Source: a filamentous cyanobacterium ESFC-1
GTDB taxonomy: Bacteria; Cyanobacteriota; Cyanobacteriia; Cyanobacteriales; Spirulinaceae
DNA length: 64,000 nucleotides
NCBI GenBank assembly: GCA_000380225.1
Contig: KB904821.1
Span: 4,225,795 to 4,289,794 of the forward strand
Direction: 5' to 3'
Part shown: positions 1 through 7,597 of the stretch, one piece after another
Position numbering within the stretch: position 1 is the stretch's first letter
Layout of the letters: each line of letters begins with the position of its first letter
Position numbers and translations under genes: made by a program
The notes under the pieces: model-generated
The model's database searches: none
What the model was told of the DNA's origin: nothing
Seen by the model: only the letters and a program-made list of their open reading frames with translations

Positions 1-62
1 GTAAGTGGTCGAAAAATTATTTCTCAACCTCTGCGACAATCGCGTCAACAGCATAGCAAAGC

Positions 63-129
63 GCGATCGCGTATCTTGTAGAGTATGTTCCCTACTGTAA
101 CTCTCGCGATCGCGCCGATAGATTATTAG
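63..129. repeat. Flanking repeat, copy 1
   Basis: This ~67-bp block begins and ends near GCGATCGC (HIP1) octamers and closely resembles 1989-2056 in the same orientation. By eye roughly four of five bases match, including the central CTACTGTAA and the terminal ATTATTAG. The two copies bracket the small-gene cluster between 217 and 1948. Whether they mark a mobile cassette or are simply dispersed repeats cannot be decided here. Confidence 0.6.
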
Positions 130-216
130 GAACGCACCTGAAAAACGCGATCGCCTCAATCAAAACGTTAAGGTATTATGGATAAATCCGAAGAATAGCA
201 ATCGGGGTCTAACATA

Positions 217-507
217 ATGCAATCAATCCTTTTAAGCCGCGAAGAAGTTGCGCGTCGAGCAAAGCAATTATATGAGGGCGGCATCCGACAAAAGGTCGAG
301 ATTGAGGAAAATATTGGCAAAATGGTGATCATCAATGTTGAAACAGGCGATTACGAAGTCGATAATACTGGACTGCAAGCAGCTAAGATACTCCAAGAGA
401 AGTCCCCGTATGCCAGACTCTTTGGCATCCGCATCGGCTATAGTGTGGCGGCTTCTTTCGGAGGTGTAATGGAACGGGTGAGTCATGATTTCCGGTATTG
501 TGACTGA
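217..507 (+). CDS. Small protein paired with aspartic protease, function unknown
   Basis: This is a 96-residue soluble protein with a charged N-terminal helix and a central stretch (NVETGDYEVD) followed by a region ending in an ARLFGIRIGY motif. I recognise this style of protein as the upstream member of a two-gene unit common in cyanobacteria, but its function is unknown. It overlaps the start of the next gene (a clan AA aspartic protease) by 23 bp, so the two are very likely co-translated. The close overlap and small size resemble toxin-antitoxin organisation, but no toxin fold is seen. The ATG start has only a weak GGGG-like ribosome site upstream. Confidence 0.75.
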   Translation: MQSILLSREEVARRAKQLYEGGIRQKVEIEENIGKMVIINVETGDYEVDNTGLQAAKILQEKSPYARLFGIRIGYSVAASFGGVMERVSHDFRYCD

Positions 508-850
508 CAGACACGCAGTTGTCTCGCTGACATTTCTTTTGGCAAATGATACAACTTTCCCGATCGAGTTTGTCATAGATACAGGCTTTACAGACCAGCT
601 TTGTTTGCCGTTAGAAGCCGTAAATTTGCTAAGACTACCTTTTTTATACGATTTAACCGCAAACCTCGCAGATAACAGTTCGGTCATTTTGCCCGTTCAT
701 CAAGCTACAATTTTTTGGGATGGAGTGGAAAGAGAGGTTCGTGTCTTGGCGACAGGACGACGACCTTTGATTGGGACTGCTTTGCTAGATGAGCAAGAAC
801 TCGTAATTCAATTTACAGAGGGTGGGTTAGTGACGATTGATGAGCTATAG
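485..850 (+). CDS. Clan AA (retropepsin-like) aspartic protease
   Basis: This 121-residue protein has the aspartic-protease signature Asp-Thr-Gly (VIDTGFTDQ, residues about 31-39) after a beta-rich N-terminus. A second hydrophobic segment (RPLIGTALLDEQEL) fits the flap or dimer region of single-lobe, retropepsin-like enzymes, which act as homodimers. It has no signal peptide or membrane segment, so it is probably cytosolic. It overlaps the preceding gene by 23 bp. Substrate and role are unknown. The catalytic motif is seen in the sequence; the protease activity is inferred from the family. Confidence 0.75.
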   Translation: MISGIVTDRHAVVSLTFLLANDTTFPIEFVIDTGFTDQLCLPLEAVNLLRLPFLYDLTANLADNSSVILPVHQATIFWDGVEREVRVLATGRRPLIGTALLDEQELVIQFTEGGLVTIDEL

Positions 851-937
851 AAAACATTTGGAGTGGTTGGACGTTTCGCGAGTACGGAACATTATCTCAT
901 CATCACGGTTTATGAAGTCACTGAACTGGAAGGATAA
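851..937 (+). pseudogene. Probable 3' remnant of a small toxin gene (DUF4258-like)
   Basis: Immediately after the protease stop, in the same frame, an open stretch without an ATG ends in TEHYLIITVYEVTELEG and a TAA at 935-937. This resembles the C-terminal strand of DUF4258-type toxins, which normally sit just upstream of YgiT-type zinc-finger genes. The 5' part of such a gene is missing and the protease gene occupies its place. This suggests a deletion that fused the two neighbouring units. Assignment to DUF4258 is by context and general resemblance only. Confidence 0.4.
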
Positions 938-941
938 TCCT

Positions 942-1175
942 ATGTATGGATACAAATGTGAGTATTGCGAAGGAACGGTTCAGCCTCGAATGGTAAAACG
1001 CGAAGCATTCAAACATAGAGATGGGTTTGTTATTCTCGAAGATGTAACAATTGGTGTTTGTGATACCTGTGGCAATCGGTATTACTCTGCCGATATTCTT
1101 CATACTGTTCATGCTATTGCAACTGGCGCAAAACCTCCTGAGCGAACCGAACAAATTCCGGTTTCAGGAGTGTAA
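942..1175 (+). CDS. YgiT-type zinc finger protein (antitoxin-like)
   Basis: This 77-residue protein has two CxxC pairs (CEYC near residue 5, CDTC near residue 36) that would bind one zinc ion, as in the N-terminal domain of MqsA/YgiT antitoxins. It lacks the C-terminal helix-turn-helix of full MqsA, so it is the short, domain-only form. The start at 942 is chosen because AAGGA at 930-934 gives a well-spaced ribosome site. A longer in-frame ORF from 837 exists, but it reads through the preceding remnant out of its natural frame. Its expected toxin partner seems to be only a remnant. Confidence 0.7.
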   Translation: MYGYKCEYCEGTVQPRMVKREAFKHRDGFVILEDVTIGVCDTCGNRYYSADILHTVHAIATGAKPPERTEQIPVSGV

Positions 1176-1281
1176 TAAGGCGGGTGAGTATTGCAGAAGT
1201 TTCTAGGTTGTGTTGCTGCATCGGCGCTATAAATAAACATACAACTACAAATGCGCGATCGCGTCATACAGGACGTTAGCA

Positions 1282-1617
1282 ATGCCAAATATTCAAGTGG
1301 TAAAAACACAAGTTCCGATTGACTACGAGAAAATAGTTGAGTTCTGTCAACGTTGGCAAATCGCTGAGTTTGCTTTATTTGGCTCTGTCCTACGAGATGA
1401 TTTCTGTCCAGATAATAGCGACATTGATGTATTAGTTATTTTTGCTGATGGCGTTAGCAAAACAATTGGAAACTTGCTCAATATGGAAGAAGAGTTACAA
1501 GAAGTTTTTGGACGAAACGTTGATCTAGTCGATCGTTGTGACATCGAGCAAAGCCATAATTATCTACGTCGCAAGGCAATTTTAAACTCTGCTAAGGTCA
1601 TTTATGCAGCCTCGTGA
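1282..1617 (+). CDS. mntA: MntA-type nucleotidyltransferase antitoxin
   Basis: This 111-residue minimal nucleotidyltransferase has the signature Gly-Ser (FALFGS, residues about 31-36) followed by SDIDVLV, whose two aspartates bind metal. In the characterised family MntA transfers AMP to a tyrosine of its partner HepT and so neutralises it. The spacing between GS and DxD is eleven residues (the usual motif has ten), a small oddity caused by the PDNS stretch. The gene overlaps hepT by 14 bp, the normal arrangement of this module. A degenerate HIP1 site lies just upstream. Confidence 0.85.
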   Translation: MPNIQVVKTQVPIDYEKIVEFCQRWQIAEFALFGSVLRDDFCPDNSDIDVLVIFADGVSKTIGNLLNMEEELQEVFGRNVDLVDRCDIEQSHNYLRRKAILNSAKVIYAAS

Positions 1618-1948
1618 GCTTCACTATTTATTGGATATGCTCAATGCTGCAAAATTAGCTCAAGATTTTGTATTTGGTACAACTTGGGACATGTTTCAAA
1701 CCGATTTGATGCGTCAAGCCGCAGTAACTCGTCAGATTGAAATTATTGGAGAAGCAGCGCGGAGAATTTCTGAAACTACTCAGGCTGAATTACCCGATAT
1801 TCCCTGGCGCGATATGATTGGAATGCGAAATCGCATTGTACATGAGTACAATCGTTTAAACCTGGAAATTATTTGGAATGTTACTCAAGTTAGTATTCCT
1901 CAACTAATTCTGTCGATAGAGCCTCTGATTCCTCCCGAAGAACCCTGA
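1604..1948 (+). CDS. hepT: HepT-like HEPN ribonuclease toxin (DUF86)
   Basis: This 114-residue all-helical protein carries the HEPN motif Rx4HxY (RNRIVHEY, residues about 79-86). The motif holds the RNase active site, and its Tyr is AMPylated by MntA in the characterised system. An IGEAARRIS segment in the middle is also typical of DUF86. It overlaps mntA by 14 bp. The module looks intact: both genes are full length with their motifs present. Confidence 0.87.
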   Translation: MQPRELHYLLDMLNAAKLAQDFVFGTTWDMFQTDLMRQAAVTRQIEIIGEAARRISETTQAELPDIPWRDMIGMRNRIVHEYNRLNLEIIWNVTQVSIPQLILSIEPLIPPEEP

Positions 1949-1988
1949 AAATTTCATGTTCGCCCCCTACAGTTACGATTGAAAAAAA

Positions 1989-2056
1989 GCGATCGCGCTA
2001 TCTTATAGAGTGCATTTTCTACTGTAAATCCCGCGATCGCACCAATAAATTATTAG
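1989..2056. repeat. Flanking repeat, copy 2
   Basis: This is the direct-orientation counterpart of 63-129, starting and ending at HIP1 octamers. It lies between the end of hepT and the end of the convergent PIN toxin gene. Confidence 0.6.
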
Positions 2057-2059
2057 TTA

Positions 2060-2455
2060 TCAATTAGCCGCCCAAAGTAAAGTAACTTCATATTGATTAA
2101 ATATCGAATCTGCACTCACAAGTATCATGTCTTCAATCTGAGCTTGTGCGACTAACATTCGGTCAAAAGGATCGCGATGATGTAAAGGAAGTGTAGCTAC
2201 TTGCAAAGCATGAGAAGCGTTGATTTCTAGCGATCGCGCTGCCAGTTGAGTCATACGAGTAGAGACATAATCATTGATAGTTTCTGGTAGGGGTAAATTC
2301 CCGATGGAAACCTTAATTTCCATTTCCCAAACACTGGCAACTGAGAACCAGATTTCATTCGTTTCATCGGCAATTTTTTCAATCGCATTCTCATTCAGTT
2401 TTTCGGGCTGAGAAAACCACCATAACCAGCATTGAGTATCTAACAAAAGCCTCAC
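2060..2455 (-). CDS. PIN-domain toxin (VapC-like)
   Basis: This 131-residue PIN-domain protein has the N-terminal LLLDTQ motif with the first catalytic Asp, a SVASVWEMEIK segment with the conserved Glu, and HHRDPFDRML with the third acidic cluster. It belongs to the type II toxin-antitoxin PIN nucleases that cleave RNA. Its ATG overlaps the stop of the upstream Phd-type antitoxin by 4 bp, so the two are translationally coupled. All acidic positions appear intact, so an active toxin is expected. Confidence 0.87.
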   Translation of the reverse strand: MRLLLDTQCWLWWFSQPEKLNENAIEKIADETNEIWFSVASVWEMEIKVSIGNLPLPETINDYVSTRMTQLAARSLEINASHALQVATLPLHHRDPFDRMLVAQAQIEDMILVSADSIFNQYEVTLLWAAN

Positions 2456-2697
2456 TCCGCATCGCCCTCAAATGCGACTAAAATATCTTCTGGCAGAGGA
2501 GCATTAAAATCATCTGGTACAACAAATTTTCCCCGATCTTGTCCCAAGCTAGACCGACGATCTAGAGATGTCTGAAATGGAACAAGTTTAGCAATAGGAA
2601 TGCCTTGGTTGGCAATGATAATTTCTTCTCCAAGCTCAACACGAGATAATAGCCGAGAGAGGTTTGTCTCAGCCTGATGGATATTTACAGTTTCCAT
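2452..2697 (-). CDS. Phd/YefM-type antitoxin of the PIN toxin
   Basis: This 81-residue protein opens with METVNIHQAETNLSRLL, the DNA-binding N-terminus of Phd/YefM antitoxins, and then has the EEIIIANQGIPIAKLVP strand pair. The acidic, flexible C-terminus would wrap the toxin. It is the first gene of the minus-strand pair and presumably represses its own promoter in the 2698-2840 interval, as is usual for the family. Confidence 0.87.
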   Translation of the reverse strand: METVNIHQAETNLSRLLSRVELGEEIIIANQGIPIAKLVPFQTSLDRRSSLGQDRGKFVVPDDFNAPLPEDILVAFEGDAE

Positions 2698-2840
2698 GTT
2701 TTTTACAAACTAAGCCGATAAACTTAGTTTACTTTAACTGCGGCGATTGTATAAAGAAAGGCTAAAAGTACAGATTCCGAGAGGATTTTAGCTAAAAACC
2801 GTAAGATTAAAATTAGAAGCGATCGCGTGAGGTTACGGAA

Positions 2841-3038
2841 ATGCAACTTACCCTAAATTTACCCGATTATCTCAGCCAAACTGAAACCTTCAACCAGAGT
2901 GACTGGCTGCGGGAGATTGCCATTGCTCTGTTTCAGCAAGAGCGAATATCCCTCAGCCGTGCCAGCAAGATTGCTGAGATGGAAATCATGGACTTTCAAA
3001 AACTATTGGCAGATCAGGGAATGTTTAAGCCTGCCTAA
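2841..3038 (+). CDS. UPF0175-family antitoxin-like protein, C-terminally short
   Basis: This 65-residue protein resembles UPF0175 proteins: an SLSRASKIAEMEIMDFQKLLADQG helix-turn-helix-like region after a short N-terminal strand. Family members usually continue about 15-25 residues past this point with an acidic tail. Here the frame ends at MFKPA, so the C-terminus may have been lost. UPF0175 genes often precede a PIN-type (DUF3368) toxin, but none follows; the next gene is a pentapeptide-repeat protein. It is best read as an orphan, possibly truncated antitoxin. Confidence 0.65.
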   Translation: MQLTLNLPDYLSQTETFNQSDWLREIAIALFQQERISLSRASKIAEMEIMDFQKLLADQGMFKPA

Positions 3039-3101
3039 AGATTTAGCGGGTTTTCGGGTCTGGGGAGCGATAATAAACTCAGCATGGAGGAAGTCTCAAG
3101 A

Positions 3102-3938
3102 ATGCGAAAGCGATTCAAACGTTGGCAGCCAAAGACAAAAAGCAATAAATGGTGGATGATGGGAGCGATCGCGACTCCGGTCATTTTCTCGATGATAGGG
3201 TTGCTTGGGCTAACCCCCGATCGCAGACTTCTGGCCCAGAGCGATCGCTCATCCCCCAAAGAAAGCGTAACCCAAACTCCCCCCCATCGTGAAACCAGCA
3301 TCAGCGATCTCGGAACAATAGTAGCGGTTGCCAGTGGAGTCTTCCTCTTATTCAAATTTCGCCTGGCCAAGAGCAATCCAGAGATTACAGACCTCAAAGG
3401 TGCTAACCTGAACGGGGCTGACCTTAAAGGTGTTGATTTCTGCGGGGCTGACCTAAACGGGGCTGACCTCAGTGGGGCTGACCTGAATGGGGCAGACCTC
3501 AAATATGCTAACCTTGTCAGTGCCAACCTCAACGGATGCAACCTCAGTGGCGCTGACCTCAAATACGCCAACCTCAGTGGGGCAGACCTCAAATATGCCA
3601 ACCTCAGTGGGGCAGACCTCAGATATACCAACCTTAGTGGCGTACACCTCAAATGTGCCATACTCACTGATGCTAACCTTAGCGATGCCAATCTCAGTGG
3701 TGCCTTGCTATTTTTTATCAATTCGCGAGAAGTTCTCAATCTTGAACCGCTTCAGCTAGAGGCAGAACCTTCGCCTTTTTTGTGTAATGTTGCCCTGCCT
3801 ACTTATGCCCATCAACCCCCGGTAAACCCCAATCGCGACTGCCATCGCATCCCCCAACTTTTGAGCGATCGCTACGATATTTCATTAGAGGAAGCTCAAG
3901 GGATAGTCAACGAAGCACGACAACACCCCTGGGACTAA
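3102..3938 (+). CDS. Membrane-anchored pentapeptide-repeat protein
   Basis: This 278-residue protein has a basic N-terminus, a hydrophobic segment (about residues 17-37), a second hydrophobic segment near residues 70-85, and then roughly 25 A(D/N)LxG pentapeptide units (about residues 95-205) that form a right-handed beta-helix. The C-terminal 70 residues are non-repetitive and include IPQLLSDRYDISLEEAQGIV. The ATG at 3102 is preferred over 3084 because GGAGGAA at 3086-3092 is ideally placed upstream of it. The domain is known as a structural scaffold; the function is unknown. Confidence 0.8.
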   Translation: MRKRFKRWQPKTKSNKWWMMGAIATPVIFSMIGLLGLTPDRRLLAQSDRSSPKESVTQTPPHRETSISDLGTIVAVASGVFLLFKFRLAKSNPEITDLKGANLNGADLKGVDFCGADLNGADLSGADLNGADLKYANLVSANLNGCNLSGADLKYANLSGADLKYANLSGADLRYTNLSGVHLKCAILTDANLSDANLSGALLFFINSREVLNLEPLQLEAEPSPFLCNVALPTYAHQPPVNPNRDCHRIPQLLSDRYDISLEEAQGIVNEARQHPWD

Positions 3939-4059
3939 CTCAAACATCACAATCGGCGTTGTGAAGTTATCTATCATTCGGGTCGCGATCGGTCATACTC
4001 AAATGTAGATAAGCTGCTTTTTATTCTAGTGGAAATAAACACGACAGCAAGACTATTAC

Positions 4060-4599
4060 ATGAAACCTGTTTCAAAAAAAGGTCAACTCAAAAAATGGAT
4101 AGACGATCGCGGCTTTGGCTTTATCAAACCCGATGAAGGGGGAAAAGATGTTTTTCTACACATTAGTGCTGTCAAAAGAGCAAGTCGTCGTCCCCAAGTA
4201 GGAGACACGATTTTTTACGAACAAATTACTGAACCCGATGGCAAAATTCGCGCCACGAAAGCGGCAATTCAAGGTGTCACACTTCCCTATCAACCCAAAC
4301 AGAGAAAAAAAACAAAAAGACAATACCTCACAGGCGTTATCGGTATTACAATTTCTATTGCCATTGTCTTTGTTGTAGAACAATTGAGTTCTCGAAATTC
4401 TCCTTCCCCCGTCACATCGGTTACCGAGCCAGAATGTAAGATTAAGGGTAATATTTCCTGGAACAATGGGAAAAAATTGTATCACCTTCCGGGGATGGAA
4501 GATTACAAATCGACCCAGATCGATTTTGATAGAGGAGAGAGGTGGTTTTGTACAGAGTCTGAAGCAATTAACGCCGGTTGGCAAAAAGCACCCCTATAA
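4060..4599 (+). CDS. Cold-shock-domain protein with membrane helix and C-terminal Cys module
   Basis: This 179-residue protein has three parts. Residues about 5-72 form a cold-shock domain with both RNA-binding motifs (GFGFI and DVFLHI). Residues about 90-108 are a single transmembrane helix (IGITISIAIVFVV). The C-terminal 55 residues contain CKIKGNIS, YHLPGM and ERWFCTESEAINAGW, a Cys-pair module also found at the end of DUF1294 and nuclease-like proteins. Related bacterial proteins have CSD plus DUF1294 (four helices); here one helix replaces DUF1294. The CSD should face the cytosol and the Cys module the other side. Function is unknown. Confidence 0.8.
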   Translation: MKPVSKKGQLKKWIDDRGFGFIKPDEGGKDVFLHISAVKRASRRPQVGDTIFYEQITEPDGKIRATKAAIQGVTLPYQPKQRKKTKRQYLTGVIGITISIAIVFVVEQLSSRNSPSPVTSVTEPECKIKGNISWNNGKKLYHLPGMEDYKSTQIDFDRGERWFCTESEAINAGWQKAPL

Positions 4600-4624
4600 A
4601 ATCAGACGAATTGCGACCGATTAA

Positions 4625-7168
4625 TCAAAGCAGGGGAATTGTAATTTTAAAAGTTGCTCCCTGACCGAGTTTAGAATCGCAAGTTAGCTTTCCTTGGTGC
4701 TTTTCGATAATTTGATGGCTAATCGAAAGTCCTAAACCTGTTCCTTTCCCGACGGGTTTGGTGGTGAAAAAGGGATCGAAAATGCGTTTCTTAACGGATT
4801 TGGCAATACCGGGGCCATTGTCTTTGATGGTAATAATTGCTTCTTCGTCTTGGACTTCGGTTTGAATTTCTAAAATGGGTTGATGAACAATAGTTTCTAG
4901 GGCATCGACGCTGTTACCCAGAATATTCATAAAAACTTGATTGAGTTGCGCGGCGTAACATTCAATCGGGGGAATTTCGCCATAGTTGCGGATAATTTGG
5001 ACATCGGTGCGATCGGGTCGGGTTTTGAGGCGATGCTGCAAAATGAGCAGGGCACTTTCGAGGCCGTCGTGAATATCAACGCGCTTGGTGTGGGATTCGT
5101 CTACGCGGGAAAAGCTACGCAAAGATAGCACCAGTTGACGAATGCGCTCGGTGCCAGCTTTCATGGAGTTGAGGATTTTGGGCAGATCGTTGGTGATAAA
5201 GTCGAGGTCGATGGTGCTGGCGCGATCGCGAATCGGCATTGCCGGTTGCGGGTAACATTCTTGATAAAGGGCGATTAAACTCAGTAAGTCTTCGGCGTAT
5301 TCTTCGACGTAGGACAAATTGCCGTAAACAAAGTTGATGGGATTGTTGATTTCGTGGGCGACTCCGGCGACGAGTTGACCCAATCCTGCCATTTTTTCGT
5401 TTTGGATCAGGTGGGTTTGGGTGCAGCGCAATTCAGCCAGGGTTTGGGCGAGGGCTTGGGCTTGATTTTGGGTTTGTTCGAGTAATTCGGCTTGTTGTAG
5501 AGCAATTCCGAGTTGTAAGCCGATTTGAGCTAAAAGATCGACTTCATAAGCTTCCCAGTGGCGAGTGGTGGAGTTTTGGTAAGCGGCAAGCAGTCCCCAG
5601 AGGTTTTGTCCTTGGAAAATGGGAACGATGATATAAGCGCGAACGTTGAGGTCTTGCAATAAGGCGACGTGACAATCGGAATAACCCGCCCGATCTACAT
5701 CGTCAATCACGGAGTATTCGTTGTGACGATAGCGCCCTCCTTGGGTTTCTTGGAGGTAGGTGTCGGCAATAAAGGGTTGCTGTTGCAGCAGAGAAGTCCA
5801 ACCGGGAAGGATGGATTCGGCAACGATTTCGCCACTCCAATCGGGCAGAAAGTGGTAGATGGCGACTCTTTCGACATCGAGCAGTTGACGGGTTTCTTCG
5901 GTGGTGTTGGTGAAAATCGTGTCAATGTCGAGGGATTGACGGATTTTATCGATGGTAATGGCTAGGGTGCGCTGTCGCTCTAGGGATCGCTTTTGTTCGG
6001 CGGCGATCGCGAGTTGGGCGGCTTGGTCTTGCACTTTTTGGTAATATTCGGCTTGTTGAATGGCAATGCCGAGTTGTGTACCGATTTGAGTGAGTAACTC
6101 GATTTCTGCGGCTTCCCAAGTGCGAGGGGCATTGTTTTGATAAACGGCAAACAAGCCCCAAAGTTGATCTTTTTGTAAGATGGGGGCGATCGCGTAGGCT
6201 TTGGCGGCAAATTGTTCGAGCAGTTGAATGTGACAATCTTGATGGCCGGCGGTATAAATATCGTTAACCGCAAAGCTTTGTCCTAGGGCGTATCTGCCCC
6301 CTTTACTGGTTTGTAGATAAGTATCTTCAATAACGGGGCATTCTTGTTGTAATTTTGGCCAACCGGGGGCGACAGATTCAGCGACAAACACACCACTCCA
6401 ATCGGTATTAAAGCGATAAATGGCGGCGCGATCGCTGTTGAGGAGATGACGAACTTCTTGGGTGGCGGTAGCAAAAATACTGTCAATGTTTAAAGATTGA
6501 CGAATTTTATCAACAACATGGGCCAGGATTTTTTGCCGTTGGGCTACTTTTTCTCGTTCTTGATTTTGGGTCTGGATTCGGCGTGTTTCGAGTTGTTCGA
6601 GATGCTGAATTGCGAGATTGAAGTGGCGGGTAATCGGGCGAGCCAATTCCAAACTGCGATCGGGTAAAGTGGGGTGGGTTGAGCATTGGTGAATGGCTAA
6701 AATTCCCCAGATTTTATGATGTTTGAAAATGGGAATAATGAGATTGCGATCGAGTTCTATCGGTTTTAATGAGGGGGAAGTATTGCGGTTTACCGTAGAG
6801 TTTCCCCCTGGCTCGAAGGTGTCAAGATCAAAGAAAGATGGGGATAAATCAGTCAGGGCTGTGCAGCGATCGCAACTCGCATTTACTTTAATATTTTCGA
6901 CAATCATTTGGGTTGAAGCGTCATCCCCAAGGCGAATAATAACGGCGCGATCGGTTCCAAAAAGTTGCCGTACTTCTTGGACTGCAATGTTAAAAAGGTC
7001 GTCTAGGGTTGAGGCTTCATAAAACTGCGCGATCGCGTCTGATACTTTTTGAATGGGTGGGAGCGATCTAGAACTGTCTTCCCTCGAATCAGACTGCACC
7101 TGACGATTCCCAATCGATTCGTCATTGAGGGAAGGGGAATAATGAGAATGGGGGGTTCGATCGGACAT
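4625..7168 (-). CDS. Multi-GAF sensor histidine kinase, cyanobacteriochrome-like GAFs
   Basis: This soluble 847-residue kinase has three GAF domains (about 40-195, 230-400 and 415-585), then HisKA with phospho-acceptor His605 in AHEINNP and an HATPase_c domain with DNGPGI and GTGLGLS boxes at the end. GAF2 and GAF3 each carry a Cys-His pair (Cys312, Cys499, in DCHxxLL) followed by a VPI or API and LWGL motif, the position where cyanobacteriochromes attach bilin. GAF1 lacks it. The ATG at 7168 is chosen; an upstream GTG at 7258 would add 30 residues of no family character. No response regulator gene is adjacent. Bilin binding is an inference. Confidence 0.85.
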   Translation of the reverse strand: MSDRTPHSHYSPSLNDESIGNRQVQSDSREDSSRSLPPIQKVSDAIAQFYEASTLDDLFNIAVQEVRQLFGTDRAVIIRLGDDASTQMIVENIKVNASCDRCTALTDLSPSFFDLDTFEPGGNSTVNRNTSPSLKPIELDRNLIIPIFKHHKIWGILAIHQCSTHPTLPDRSLELARPITRHFNLAIQHLEQLETRRIQTQNQEREKVAQRQKILAHVVDKIRQSLNIDSIFATATQEVRHLLNSDRAAIYRFNTDWSGVFVAESVAPGWPKLQQECPVIEDTYLQTSKGGRYALGQSFAVNDIYTAGHQDCHIQLLEQFAAKAYAIAPILQKDQLWGLFAVYQNNAPRTWEAAEIELLTQIGTQLGIAIQQAEYYQKVQDQAAQLAIAAEQKRSLERQRTLAITIDKIRQSLDIDTIFTNTTEETRQLLDVERVAIYHFLPDWSGEIVAESILPGWTSLLQQQPFIADTYLQETQGGRYRHNEYSVIDDVDRAGYSDCHVALLQDLNVRAYIIVPIFQGQNLWGLLAAYQNSTTRHWEAYEVDLLAQIGLQLGIALQQAELLEQTQNQAQALAQTLAELRCTQTHLIQNEKMAGLGQLVAGVAHEINNPINFVYGNLSYVEEYAEDLLSLIALYQECYPQPAMPIRDRASTIDLDFITNDLPKILNSMKAGTERIRQLVLSLRSFSRVDESHTKRVDIHDGLESALLILQHRLKTRPDRTDVQIIRNYGEIPPIECYAAQLNQVFMNILGNSVDALETIVHQPILEIQTEVQDEEAIITIKDNGPGIAKSVKKRIFDPFFTTKPVGKGTGLGLSISHQIIEKHQGKLTCDSKLGQGATFKITIPLL

Positions 7169-7597
7169 TTGAATAATAAACTTTTCACTAAAATTAAAAA
7201 TAAAACTGATTTGTATTCTGGTCAGTCTAGAAGGCTTTGAGTGAGAACCCTCGGCCACCCCAAAACTAACTCAGTTTCACCTTGGATAACTCATTTTTTG
7301 GGGAAAAAGTTGTTAAGAATTTATAAATTTTGGCGCTGCAAATGATTTCAAGAATTGCGATAATCGTGAAAATGAGCGCAAAAATAGTCTGAGATGCTCG
7401 ATAAGATCGCACTTTTTCGCGTTTACTTTAATCTATATTATTAAGAAAATTTTAAAAAAGTCAAATAAAACCAAAAAAGTTTACTAAGCTGCAATACGGC
7501 CCAACTCAGGCTGTATTGCAGCTTCAACATTGCTCGATTCGACCTAATTGTTAAAAAGCCAGCAGACCGAAAATAATAAAATTCGGCCAGAGTTTTA
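7169..7597. other. Intergenic region between ccs1 and the GAF kinase
   Basis: This AT-rich stretch holds the leader of the histidine kinase gene and the terminator of ccs1 at 7486-7524. No small ORF with a plausible ribosome site was seen. Confidence 0.6.
7486..7524 (-). terminator. Rho-independent terminator of ccdA-ccs1
   Basis: A 16-bp stem (AAGCTGCAATACGGCC, 7486-7501, with 7509-7524; one G-T pair) encloses a 7-nt loop. Read on the minus strand it lies about 75 bp past the ccs1 stop and is followed by a T-rich run at 7480-7471. Confidence 0.75.

Noticed and set aside
837-941. Extended N-terminus of the YgiT-type protein from ATG 837
   Set aside because: This frame crosses the preceding toxin remnant; the well-placed AAGGA supports ATG 942.
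3035-3739. Minus-strand 234-residue ORF rich in LRSAPLRLA repeats, and the similar one at 63699-63884
   Set aside because: These are antisense shadows of pentapeptide-repeat coding DNA.
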